The translations under genes and the position numbers were made by a program. Below are positions 9,457 to 18,357 of a stretch of 64,000 nucleotides of DNA, piece by piece (the stretch's first letter is position 1; the number at the start of each line of letters is the position of its first letter). Source of the stretch: an uncultured Acetobacteraceae bacterium (GTDB taxonomy: Bacteria; Pseudomonadota; Alphaproteobacteria; Acetobacterales; Acetobacteraceae); the NCBI GenBank assembly GCA_903918315.1, contig CAIXEA010000074.1, forward strand, positions 1-64,000, in the 5' to 3' direction. Below the pieces are notes generated by a model. That model saw only the letters and a list, made by a program, of their open reading frames with translations, ran no database searches and was not told where the DNA came from.

Positions 9457-10256
9457 GCGATGGGTGCCTCCGACAGCGTTACGGGTGCGACAATGCTGAC
9501 GAGATGGTTCGGTGGCGCTGGTTTGCGATGGAATCGCATGCCTTTGCGCCATAGCCGCAGCGCCTCCCAATGGATTCCGACAATCACTGTCAGTGTCAGC
9601 AGCGGCGTACGCAGGAAGGCGCCGAGCAGCGCCGCATCCGTCAGGTCGCGCCGATCGGCTGCCAGCGCCGCGACGATGATGGGGCCGTCGGCGTCGGTGC
9701 CACGGATCACGATGCTCAATGCGGTGTCCGGCGCCCGGACGCGGAATTCGTAGCGCATGTCCATCGCCAGGAAGGGTGAGACATGGAATGCCTTGGCGCA
9801 ATCCTGGCGAATGGCGGTGGGTTCGTCCGGGTGAGCCACCGGGATCAGGTAAGTGTGGCGCTCACCGAAGGTGTTGTGCACCTGGTGCAGCAGCGCCAGC
9901 AGCCGCCCGTCGCGGTGGTAACAGAAATACACGCTCAGCGGATTGAAGCCGAAGCCGAGTATGCGTGGCATCGCCAGCAGGCGGATTGCGCCGCCTTCCA
10001 GGTCTATCCCGGCCGTCGCCAGCGATCCTTCCACCCAGCCGCGCAGCGGGGCTCCGGAACCGTCGGCATGGTCGCGCTCATCAAAGCCGAACACATTGAA
10101 GCGCCGGTGGGAGAACAGGCGCAACCGCGCGGCCAGGGCGGGAATCTCGTCCAGGTCCAGCAGGACGGAGAAGACGCGATATCGCAACCGATGGGGCTTC
10201 GGACGCAGCCGCCGGTGCGTTACGGCGCCAACATACAGGGCGGAGGCGATGCTCAT
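9453..10256 (-). CDS. DUF1365 domain-containing protein
   Basis: GAVTHRRLRPKPHRLRYRVFSVLLDLDEIP, LGFGFNPLSVYFCYHRDGRLLALLHQVHNTFGERHTYL. Confidence 0.9.
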   Translation of the reverse strand: MSIASALYVGAVTHRRLRPKPHRLRYRVFSVLLDLDEIPALAARLRLFSHRRFNVFGFDERDHADGSGAPLRGWVEGSLATAGIDLEGGAIRLLAMPRILGFGFNPLSVYFCYHRDGRLLALLHQVHNTFGERHTYLIPVAHPDEPTAIRQDCAKAFHVSPFLAMDMRYEFRVRAPDTALSIVIRGTDADGPIIVAALAADRRDLTDAALLGAFLRTPLLTLTVIVGIHWEALRLWRKGMRFHRKPAPPNHLVSIVAPVTLSEAPIA

Positions 10257-11623
10257 ACGCCGGCCGTCAACGCCACGCCACTGGGTTCGACCGGGCCAAG
10301 ATGGATGCGGCCGGATTCATTCGCCACCTGCCAGGGTCGCCGCACGCCGCCCAACTGCTCCGCCACCGCCAGCCCGGCCTGCAACCCATCCTCATGGAAC
10401 CCGGCGCCGAAATGCGCGCCGCAGAACCATACGCCACCCTGATCCTGTAAACCCCATAGCCGGCGCTGGGCACGGATGGCGGCGGCATCGAAGACCGGGT
10501 GTTCGTAGGACTCGCTACGCAGAAGACTGCCAGGGCGCGGCGCGTGCGGCGGATTCAGGGTGACAAAATAATCGGTCGCGCCCGGCAGGCCCTGCAGCCG
10601 GTTCATCCAATAGGATACGCAGGGCAACGCGGCCTCCGCGCCAGAGCGCCCGAGATAGTTCCAGCTTGCCCAAACTGCGCGGCGGTGCGGCATCAGCGTC
10701 TTGTCCGTATGCAGCACCGCCATGTTGCGGGTGTAGCGAAAGGCGCCCAGCACATCGCGCTCCCGCGGCGTCGCTTCGCCCCCCAGCAGGGCCAGCGCCT
10801 GGTCGGCATGGCATGCCAGCACGACATCGTCATACACATGCGCGCCCCCCTGGCTCCGCACCCTGACCCCCTCCTCCAATCGTTCCACCGCCAACGCCGA
10901 GCGGCCGGTGCGGATGCGGCTGGCAAAGCCTTCCGTCAGCTTTGCCAGGTATTCGCGGGAGCCGCCGATAACCGTTCGCCAGGCCGGGCGATCGGCTACC
11001 TGCAGCAAGCCATGATTGTCGCAGAAGCGAATGAAGGCGGCGGCCGGATGCAGCCGGGCATCCGCGGCCGGGCAGGACCAGATGGCGGCGGACATCGGCA
11101 GCAGATGATCCTCCTGCAACGCCGCACCGTAGCCACCCTCTCGCAGATAGTCGTCCAGGCTGCCCAGTTCCTGTTCCAGCCGCGCCAGATCGCGCGGCGC
11201 GGCGCGGTAGAAGCGCAGCAGGTCACGCAGCATGCCCCAGAAGCGCGGACGCAGCAGGTTGCGCGGCTGGGCGAACAGCCCGCGCAAATCGGTGCCGGCA
11301 TATTCCAGCCGGCCCTCGTCGATGGAGACGGCGAAGGACATATCCGATTGCCGCGTTGCGACGCCGAGGTGGCGGAACAGGGCCGTCAGATTTGGATAGG
11401 TGCGTTCGTTGTAGACGATGAAGCCGGTATCCACCGCCAGCAGCCCATCGGGCGTGGCCACGGAGGCGGTGTTCGCATGCCCGCCCACGCGGTCCAGCGC
11501 CTCATAGACCGTCACCCGATGGCGTCCGGACAACAGCCAGGCGCAGGCCAGGCCCGCGATCCCCGTGCCAATCACCGCGACGTCGCGCGGTGACCGCTTC
11601 TCGTGCGTCCCGATGGTCCGCAT
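10253..11623 (-). CDS. FAD-dependent amine oxidase family protein
   Basis: VAVIGTGIAGLACAWLLSGRHRVTVYEALDRVGGHANT dinucleotide-binding motif; start trimmed to ATG at 11623. Confidence 0.9.
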   Translation of the reverse strand: MRTIGTHEKRSPRDVAVIGTGIAGLACAWLLSGRHRVTVYEALDRVGGHANTASVATPDGLLAVDTGFIVYNERTYPNLTALFRHLGVATRQSDMSFAVSIDEGRLEYAGTDLRGLFAQPRNLLRPRFWGMLRDLLRFYRAAPRDLARLEQELGSLDDYLREGGYGAALQEDHLLPMSAAIWSCPAADARLHPAAAFIRFCDNHGLLQVADRPAWRTVIGGSREYLAKLTEGFASRIRTGRSALAVERLEEGVRVRSQGGAHVYDDVVLACHADQALALLGGEATPRERDVLGAFRYTRNMAVLHTDKTLMPHRRAVWASWNYLGRSGAEAALPCVSYWMNRLQGLPGATDYFVTLNPPHAPRPGSLLRSESYEHPVFDAAAIRAQRRLWGLQDQGGVWFCGAHFGAGFHEDGLQAGLAVAEQLGGVRRPWQVANESGRIHLGPVEPSGVALTAGV

Positions 11624-11700
11624 GGATCTCCTGTTACGTTGGGTGGGCTGGCCGCCGTTTCTGCTGAACCGGGGGTGGATGCTGACGCTATTATTAGCCA

Positions 11701-11730
11701 CCTTTACGCAGCAGGCACGCGATCGGATCA
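11701..11730 (-). promoter_or_regulatory. Putative sigma-E/ChrR-type promoter for the amine oxidase-DUF1365-CFA-DUF6134 unit
   Basis: Minus strand: TGATCC (11730-11725), 18-nt spacer, TAAAGG (11706-11701). Confidence 0.75.
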
Positions 11731-11755
11731 CCTGTCGCCAATGACGCGCGCCGGG

Positions 11756-11785
11756 TGATCCAATGCGCGCCCGGCCACGTAAAGG
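11756..11785 (+). promoter_or_regulatory. Putative autoregulatory sigma-E/ChrR-type promoter for the rpoE-chrR unit
   Basis: Plus strand: TGATCC (11756-11761), 18-nt spacer, TAAAGG (11780-11785). Confidence 0.75.
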
Positions 11786-11791
11786 AAATCG

Positions 11792-12472
11792 ATGAATGCA
11801 AAGCCCGATCACGCGAGCGAACCACCGGCGACATGGACGAGAGCGGATGAACCGTCTTCGCGCATGACCAGCGATGCCGCGCCGATCCAGGATACGGACT
11901 TGTTGCTGGCCATCGCGGTCAGGCGCGACCGACAGGCATTTTGTGTGCTGTTCGCGCGCTTCGCACCGCGCCTGAAATCCTGGTTGATGCGCGCCGGCAC
12001 CCCGGCGGACCGGGCGGAGGACCTGGCGCAAGAAACCATGCTGGCGGTTTGGCGGCGGGCTGAGAGCTTCGATCCCACCCGCGCGGGCGTCGCGAACTGG
12101 ATATTTACGATCGCCAGGAACCAGCGGATCGATGCCTTTCGCCGCCTCTCTCGCCCTGAGCCGGATGCCGATGACCCGTCCTTGGCGCCATCCCAGCCTC
12201 TCCCGCCGGACGCCGCCTTTGAAATGGCGGAGGACGAGACCCTGATCCGCGCGGCGCTTGCGACCTTGCCCGCCGAACAGGCGGAGGTCATTCGCCTCGC
12301 GTTTTTCGAGGACCGTCGACACGCGGAGATCGAGCGGACCCTGGGCATCCCCCTCGGCACCGTGAAATCACGCCTGCGCCTCGCCATGAGTCGCCTTCGC
12401 GCCCGATTGGCGGAACCCCAACCCGAGGGAGGCCAAACGCAAAGAGGCCAACCCAAAGGAAGCCAAACATGA
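11792..12472 (+). CDS. rpoE: ECF RNA polymerase sigma factor (RpoE/ChrR-partner type)
   Basis: Sigma-2 AEDLAQETMLAVWRRAESFDPTRAGVANWIFTIARNQRIDAFRR; sigma-4 LPAEQAEVIRLAFFEDRRHAEIERTLGIPLGTVKSRLRLAMSRLR; followed by chrR. Start uncertain (see findings). Confidence 0.9.
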   Translation: MNAKPDHASEPPATWTRADEPSSRMTSDAAPIQDTDLLLAIAVRRDRQAFCVLFARFAPRLKSWLMRAGTPADRAEDLAQETMLAVWRRAESFDPTRAGVANWIFTIARNQRIDAFRRLSRPEPDADDPSLAPSQPLPPDAAFEMAEDETLIRAALATLPAEQAEVIRLAFFEDRRHAEIERTLGIPLGTVKSRLRLAMSRLRARLAEPQPEGGQTQRGQPKGSQT

Positions 12473-13137
12473 CCCCTTCCCCCACCCACCATCCAGCCGA
12501 TGACACACTGCTGCGCCATGCCGCCGGGCGCCTGTCCGCTGGCGCGACGCTGGTCGTCGCCACGCATCTCGCCGGCTGCCCGCATTGCCAACTGGCAGCC
12601 CGGCTCGGGGAGGCCATCGGCGGTGTCCTGCTGGCCGATACCGCCCCCGCCGCCATGGCCACGGACGCTCTGGACCGCACCCTGGCCCGGCTGGACACCC
12701 CGGCCAGTATTGCCCGACCGCCCGCCAACGCGACGGACCCGGTGCCGGACCTGGCGCCGGGCGTGCCAATGCCCGCCCCGCTGCGTCATGTCGCACGCCG
12801 CCCCTGGCGCTGGGTGGCGCCGGGCATCAGCCGCATTCGGCTGGACCTTGCCGGCGCGGCGCCAGGGGAGCACGCCTATCTGCTGCGCGTCGCCCCCGGC
12901 GCCACCTTGGCGGAGCATGGCCATCGCGGCGAGGAAATCACCTGCGTCTTGTCCGGACAGTTCCGCGACTCCACCGGCTTATACGGCCCAGGAGACGTTG
13001 CCGAAATGGATGTCGGGCAGGACCACCAGCCCATCACCGAGCCCGGCGCGGTCTGCATCTGCCTGATCGCGACCCAGGGCCGCCTGCGCATGCGCGGCAC
13101 GCTGGCCCGCCTGCTGCAACCCCTCGTCGGCGTTTGA
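12469..13137 (+). CDS. chrR: ChrR-family zinc-binding anti-sigma factor with C-terminal cupin domain
   Basis: ATHLAGCPHC (HxxxCxxC) and cupin EHGHRGEEITCVLSGQF; 4-bp overlap with the sigma factor gene. Confidence 0.9.
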   Translation: MTPSPTHHPADDTLLRHAAGRLSAGATLVVATHLAGCPHCQLAARLGEAIGGVLLADTAPAAMATDALDRTLARLDTPASIARPPANATDPVPDLAPGVPMPAPLRHVARRPWRWVAPGISRIRLDLAGAAPGEHAYLLRVAPGATLAEHGHRGEEITCVLSGQFRDSTGLYGPGDVAEMDVGQDHQPITEPGAVCICLIATQGRLRMRGTLARLLQPLVGV

Positions 13138-13940
13138 TGATCCGCCTGATCCTGCCGCTTGCCGTCTTCCTGGCCGCCGCCATGGCGCTGGCCTGGGCCT
13201 GGCAGAAGCGCGCCAACAATGCCGGCTGGGTGGATGTCTTCTGGACCTTCGCGATCGGAGCCGCCGCGCTGATCGGCGCGCTGTGGCCTCTGGCCGGCGA
13301 TTCGGCGCAGCCAGCCCGCCAGTGCCTGGTCGCGGCGCTGGTCGCGCTCTGGTCACTGCGCCTCGGTTTGCATCTGCGCACCCGTGTTCGCACCCGGCCG
13401 GAGGATGCGCGCTACGCTGGATTTCGGCGTGACTGGGGCGCCCGCTTCCAGGTGCGACTGTTCTGGTTCCTGCAAATCCAGGCCTTTGCCGCCCTGCCGC
13501 TGGCGTTGGCGATGCTGCTTGCGGCCCGTACGCCGGCCCCATTTCCCCGGCTTGCGGATATCATCGCCCTGGCGTTGATCGCGATAGCCCTGGCAGGCAC
13601 TGCCCAGGCCGATCGGCAGCTCGCCCGCTTCGTCGCCCGCCCCGCCAATGCCGGCAAGGTCTGCGACCAGGGATTGTGGGCCTGGTCACGCCATCCGAAT
13701 TACTTCTTTGAATTCCTCGGATGGTGCGCCTGGCCGGTCTTTGCCCTTGATCCCGCCTGGGCGCCCGGCTGGGTTACGCTCGCCGCGCCAGCCCTGATGT
13801 ACTGGCTGCTGGTGCATGTCTCGGGCATTCCACCGTTAGAGCGCGTCATGCTCGCATCGCGTGGCGAGGCCTATCGCGCCTATCAGGCCCGTACCAGTGC
13901 CTTCTTCCCTTTACCGCCCCGCGTCGAGGATCCCGCATGA
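13137..13940 (+). CDS. DUF1295 membrane protein (steroid 5-alpha-reductase/isoprenylcysteine methyltransferase-like)
   Basis: GLWAWSRHPNYFFEFLGWCAWPVFAL; multi-TM; ATG overlaps the chrR stop. Confidence 0.85.
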   Translation: MIRLILPLAVFLAAAMALAWAWQKRANNAGWVDVFWTFAIGAAALIGALWPLAGDSAQPARQCLVAALVALWSLRLGLHLRTRVRTRPEDARYAGFRRDWGARFQVRLFWFLQIQAFAALPLALAMLLAARTPAPFPRLADIIALALIAIALAGTAQADRQLARFVARPANAGKVCDQGLWAWSRHPNYFFEFLGWCAWPVFALDPAWAPGWVTLAAPALMYWLLVHVSGIPPLERVMLASRGEAYRAYQARTSAFFPLPPRVEDPA

Positions 13941-14965
13941 GCCTGATCTCCACCAGCACCGGCCTGGTCGAGCGCCTGCCGATGCCCGACGCCCTCACAC
14001 GGTTTGGCATCGCCCAGCTTGTTGCCCGCACCCATCGCCGCATGGCAACGGCACAAGGCGATATCGACACCGCATTCGCCGCCGCCATGATCACGCACCC
14101 GATCGCAGAGCATACGGCTGATGCCAATGCGCAGCATTACGAGCTGCCCGAGGCGTTCTTCGGCCTCATCCTCGGCCCGCATCGCAAATATTCCAGCTGC
14201 CTCTACCGCACCGCCGAGGAGACGCTGGCCCAGGCCGAGGCCAACGCGCTGGAGGAGACCTGCGCGCATGCGGATGTGCAGGACAAGCAAGACATCCTGG
14301 AACTCGGTTGTGGTTGGGGTTCACTCTCCCTGTGGATGGCGGAGCATTATCCGCTTGCCCGTGTCACCGCCGTGTCCAACTCCCATTCCCAGCGTCTCTA
14401 CATCGAGGCCGCGGCACAGGCGCGCGGGCTCCACAATCTGCGGGTCATCACCGCTGACATGAACGATTTCGACCCGGGCGCGCGCTTTGACCGCATCGTC
14501 TCGGTGGAGATGTTCGAACACATGGCGAACTGGAACGCGCTGCTGACCCGCGCGCGGACCTGGCTGCGCCCGGACGGGCGGCTGTTCCTGCATGTATTCA
14601 CCCATGTGTCCGCGCCTTATCGGTTCGACACGGCCGACCCCGCGGACTGGATTGCCCGGCATTTCTTCACCGGCGGCATCATGCCGAGCCACAGTCTGAT
14701 CCGCAGCTTTCCGCATCTGTTCGAGGTGGAGCACGACTGGCGCTGGGACGGTCGGCAATACCAACGCACCGCGCGCGATTGGCTGGCGCGATACGATGCC
14801 AATATTAAACGGATCGATGACCTACTGGGCGGTGTGTACGGGACGCAGGCACCCCTTTGGCGCCGCCGCTGGCGCTTGTTCTTCCTGGCTGTCGAGGGAT
14901 TGTTCGGTCATGACGATGGGCGTGCCTGGGGGGTTTCCCACTACCGCCTGAAACCCGTCCTCTGA
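13937..14965 (+). CDS. Second cyclopropane-fatty-acid-synthase-like SAM methyltransferase
   Basis: HYELPEAFFGLILGPHRKYSSCLY, ILELGCGWGSLSLWMAEHYP, RHFFTGGIMPS; 4-bp overlap with upstream gene. Confidence 0.85.
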   Translation: MSLISTSTGLVERLPMPDALTRFGIAQLVARTHRRMATAQGDIDTAFAAAMITHPIAEHTADANAQHYELPEAFFGLILGPHRKYSSCLYRTAEETLAQAEANALEETCAHADVQDKQDILELGCGWGSLSLWMAEHYPLARVTAVSNSHSQRLYIEAAAQARGLHNLRVITADMNDFDPGARFDRIVSVEMFEHMANWNALLTRARTWLRPDGRLFLHVFTHVSAPYRFDTADPADWIARHFFTGGIMPSHSLIRSFPHLFEVEHDWRWDGRQYQRTARDWLARYDANIKRIDDLLGGVYGTQAPLWRRRWRLFFLAVEGLFGHDDGRAWGVSHYRLKPVL

Positions 14966-14967
14966 GC

Positions 14968-15573
14968 ATGCCCCTGCTCGCCGCCCTGCGCCGGTATATG
15001 GCGGCGGAGGATCCGGTGGTGGCCACCGCCAACCTGATCGCGATGGTGTTGGCGTGGAATACGCCGTTCTACCCGCTTTACGTGCTAGGCACCGCGGGCG
15101 CGGCGATGCATCCGGGGGCGTGGTTCACACTCCTCTCATTTCCTGTGTTTCTTGTGGTCCCGGCTGTCACCCGCCGCTTTTCGCTGGCCGGACGCGCGCT
15201 GCTCGCGGCGGCAGGCATCGCCAACACCGTCTATTGTACATGGCTGCTGGGAGAGGCGGCGGGAACACAACTGTTTCTGCTTCCCTGCATCGCACTGGCC
15301 CCCCTGCTATTCCGCCGGGCGGAGGGCCTGGCGTTGCTCACGTTCCTGTTCCTGCCGTTGTTCATTGGACTGGGTCTTCATGGGCGCTATCCCGCGTCGC
15401 CGTTCGGATGTGACGGCGAAACCTGCGCTGCGCTGCACTGGTTGAATGTCATCAGTGTAATCTGTCTGCTGGGTTTTCTTGGCCTGCTCGGTTTGCGCCG
15501 TATCATCCCGCCGACAACCCCGCCAGGCACCGCCGCTGCATCCACGCGCCAGCCGTCGCCGCCAATCCAGTAA
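14968..15573 (+). CDS. Hypothetical multi-pass membrane protein
   Basis: 201 aa with several predicted TM segments, 2 nt after the CFA-like gene. Confidence 0.65.
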   Translation: MPLLAALRRYMAAEDPVVATANLIAMVLAWNTPFYPLYVLGTAGAAMHPGAWFTLLSFPVFLVVPAVTRRFSLAGRALLAAAGIANTVYCTWLLGEAAGTQLFLLPCIALAPLLFRRAEGLALLTFLFLPLFIGLGLHGRYPASPFGCDGETCAALHWLNVISVICLLGFLGLLGLRRIIPPTTPPGTAAASTRQPSPPIQ

Positions 15574-15922
15574 CGACACCGCCCCAGGCCATATCGACCA
15601 GCGTCAACGGCCAGGTCCAAAACTTCATAACCGCCTGGCTCGTCAGATCGTATGTGCCATAGGTGCACAGACCGAACACCGCACCATACAGAAATGCGCT
15701 CAAGATGCCGCCACGCTGGTGCGCCACTGGCAAAACCAGCACCATGATGCCTGTGATATGCAGTAAATAGAACAACAGGGCGGGTGCGACGCGAAACCGC
15801 TCCGCCAGCAGCGGCCCGACCGTGGTCGCGTAGAGCGGCCCACCCACAAAGGCGAGCCACATCGCATCCAGAGCCAGAAACACCAGCAGCGTCACCCCAT
15901 AGACGCGCAGCCAGGCGGTCAT
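15503..15922 (-). CDS. DUF2177 family membrane protein
   Basis: [60 protein letters not shown]; start overlaps the folE stop. Confidence 0.85.
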   Translation of the reverse strand: MTAWLRVYGVTLLVFLALDAMWLAFVGGPLYATTVGPLLAERFRVAPALLFYLLHITGIMVLVLPVAHQRGGILSAFLYGAVFGLCTYGTYDLTSQAVMKFWTWPLTLVDMAWGGVVTGLAATAGAWMQRRCLAGLSAG

Positions 15923-16536
15923 CGCGCGCCGACCATGGCTAGCAATTCGCGTCGCGTTTCGGCGTTGTCTCGAAAGCTGCCCAACATGCGGCTGGTCACC
16001 ATGGTAACGCCCGGCTGGTGAACACCGCGCGTGGTCATGCATTGATGCGCTGCCTCGATGATCACCGCGACGCCCTTGGGCTGCAAAACCGACTGGATGG
16101 TATTGGCGATCTGTGCCGTCAGTTTCTCCTGAATCTGGAGCCGCTTGGCATAGGCTGCCACGACGCGGGCCAGCTTGGATATGCCGACCACGCGCCGGTG
16201 TGGCAGATAGGCGACATGGGCGCGGCCGATGATGGGCACCATGTGGTGTTCACAATGGCTCTCCAGGCGAATATCGCGCAGCAGCACGATCTCATCGTAG
16301 CCGTCGGTTTCCTCAAACGTGCGCTCCAGTAGAGCGATGGGGTCCACCTCATATCCTGCGAAAAATTCCTCATAGGCGCGGGCCACACGCGCGGGCGTGT
16401 CGATCAGGCCCTCGCGCGTGGGATCATCTCCGGCCCACTGTATCAGGGTCCGAATGGCTGTTTCCGCTTCCTCCCGGTCAGGGCGTGAATCGGAGGGAGG
16501 GTTGCGGGGTCCGCCAACCGGGGTCATCGAATTCAA
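15919..16536 (-). CDS. folE: GTP cyclohydrolase I
   Basis: [39 protein letters not shown] and [18 protein letters not shown] are diagnostic. Confidence 0.95.
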   Translation of the reverse strand: MNSMTPVGGPRNPPSDSRPDREEAETAIRTLIQWAGDDPTREGLIDTPARVARAYEEFFAGYEVDPIALLERTFEETDGYDEIVLLRDIRLESHCEHHMVPIIGRAHVAYLPHRRVVGISKLARVVAAYAKRLQIQEKLTAQIANTIQSVLQPKGVAVIIEAAHQCMTTRGVHQPGVTMVTSRMLGSFRDNAETRRELLAMVGAR

Positions 16537-16619
16537 TGGTTCGGCTCCTTCCCAAGGCAGCAGGATACCGTCGCCCGATCACCATTGATGAGGCTTTTGA
16601 CGTTGCTGTTGGCTCAGAG

Positions 16620-16649
16620 CCTTTACGAAGCCCGGGTCGCTCTGGATCA
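16620..16649 (-). promoter_or_regulatory. Putative sigma-E/ChrR-type promoter for the folE-DUF2177 unit
   Basis: Minus strand: TGATCC (16649-16644), 18-nt spacer, TAAAGG (16625-16620); same hexamers and spacing as the two sites at 11.7 kb. Confidence 0.65.
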
Positions 16650-16733
16650 CCAGAGAGGCGGGGTCCCGCGACCAATCCAATCGCCAGGGCCGCCATCACG
16701 AACGTCGCCCCAACCGGGGGATTGTGTCTCGGC

Positions 16734-18332
16734 TCATTGATCCAGCCAGACATCCTCCATCCGCCACCCATTGTACTGACTGTTCACCATCACCGTCAGT
16801 CCCTTCACCCAAGGCTGCCAACACGTCGCCGCCCGCGCATGGTAAATGATCGGCCGCGCCAACTCCTCCTGCAAGGTTCGATCAATCTCCCAGACCAGGC
16901 GCTGCCGTTTACCCGCATCAATCTCCCTCGATTGGGCCTCAATCTTTGCATCCAGGCCCCTGTTGCAATGCCCGGTATAATTGCGGGGCGAGTCGCAGAC
17001 ATAATTCTGGTAAAAATTCGGATCCGGATCATCGACCGCCGCACCCAGCACGTTCACCGCGATCCGGTAATCCTTCTTGATCAGTTTCGGAACCCAGGTG
17101 GCGGTCTCGGTCGTGTCCAGTTCCCCATCAATGCCAATCTCTTTCAATTGGTCGATGAACAACGTCGCGGGGTCGCGGTAAACGGACAAATTGCGCACCG
17201 ATACCTTCACCGATAGCCGGTTATCCGGCCCATAGCCAAGCCGGCGCAGGATGGCACGCGCTTCCTCCCGATTCCTGCCGACATCGTCGCCATAGCCAGG
17301 CAGGCCAGCCAGTCTCTCCGCCGGCAGGCCCCACACGCCCTCCGGCGGCGCCAGCAGGGCACCGCCGAGCGAGCCCTGCCCCTGCGTCAGAATCTCAATG
17401 AAGGCCCGGCGATCCAGGGTTAACGCGATCGCGCGGCGCATATCGGCATTATCAAACGGTGGCGCCGTGCGATTGATCAGCAGCGCGACGGTCTCACTCG
17501 TCGGCGTTACCGCGCACACCACCTCCGGCGCCTGCCGCCGCAAATCCGCCAACAGCGGCACGGTGATCTCATTGGGGAACGTCATATCGAATTTGCCCGC
17601 CACGAAGGCCAGCATGGCCGTCGAGCGGTTGGGGATGATCGTGTATTCGACCCCGTCCAGATGCGGCAGGCCGGGCTTCCAGTAGTCGGGATTGCGGGCC
17701 AGCTTGATGCCCTGGTTGGGCTTGTATTCCACAAATCGGAATGGCCCGGTGCCGATGGGGGCCAGCCGCATGTCGCGCGGCGAGACATGGCAAGGGTACA
17801 TCGGGGTCTCCCCACTCGCCAGCAGCGACAACAAGGCCGGCTGCGGGCGCTTGAGGTGAATCGTCGCCTCCCGCTCCCCGTTTACCGTGGTGCCGGACAC
17901 GTTGACCCACCAACTGCCGCGATAGTTCAGCCTTAGCTTCTCTTTCCCGGCGTCGATCAGCAGGTCCATCGTGCACTTGACGTCCGCCGCCGTGAACGGC
18001 TTGCCATCATGCCACTTTACGCCATCCCGCAAGGTAAAACTCAGCGCCGTATGATCCGCGTTCCACCGCCAGGCCGTGGCCAGCTCCGGCCGGATCGAGG
18101 CCTCACTGTTCTGCGCCACGTGCTGGTCAAACAGCACGAGGTTGTTGAACACGCCCATCATCGGCATCACCACGCCGACGGTGCCCTCCTCGTGCATGGA
18201 CATGCTGGCGGGGCTGTCGCGATGATACACGCGCAGCACCCCGCCCTGCTTTTCCGCCCGGGCCGCGGTAGAGATCGCCGCGGTAGAGATCAAAGCCAGT
18301 AGCAGAGCCAACGTCCAGGCGATGGGCTTCAC
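16734..18332 (-). CDS. ABC transporter substrate-binding protein (peptide/SBP_bac_5 family)
   Basis: Signal peptide, RDGVKWHDGKPFTAADVKCTMD, PIGTGPFRFVEYKPNQGIKLARNPDYW. Confidence 0.9.
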   Translation of the reverse strand: MKPIAWTLALLLALISTAAISTAARAEKQGGVLRVYHRDSPASMSMHEEGTVGVVMPMMGVFNNLVLFDQHVAQNSEASIRPELATAWRWNADHTALSFTLRDGVKWHDGKPFTAADVKCTMDLLIDAGKEKLRLNYRGSWWVNVSGTTVNGEREATIHLKRPQPALLSLLASGETPMYPCHVSPRDMRLAPIGTGPFRFVEYKPNQGIKLARNPDYWKPGLPHLDGVEYTIIPNRSTAMLAFVAGKFDMTFPNEITVPLLADLRRQAPEVVCAVTPTSETVALLINRTAPPFDNADMRRAIALTLDRRAFIEILTQGQGSLGGALLAPPEGVWGLPAERLAGLPGYGDDVGRNREEARAILRRLGYGPDNRLSVKVSVRNLSVYRDPATLFIDQLKEIGIDGELDTTETATWVPKLIKKDYRIAVNVLGAAVDDPDPNFYQNYVCDSPRNYTGHCNRGLDAKIEAQSREIDAGKRQRLVWEIDRTLQEELARPIIYHARAATCWQPWVKGLTVMVNSQYNGWRMEDVWLDQ

Positions 18333-18357
18333 GGCACGTCTCCTCGCGGCGAGTGGG

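Noticed and set aside
16478-16771. Small minus-strand ORF between folE and the SBP
   Set aside because: Overlaps the folE 5' end and the SBP 3' end and spans the putative folE promoter; no clear family, so likely non-coding.
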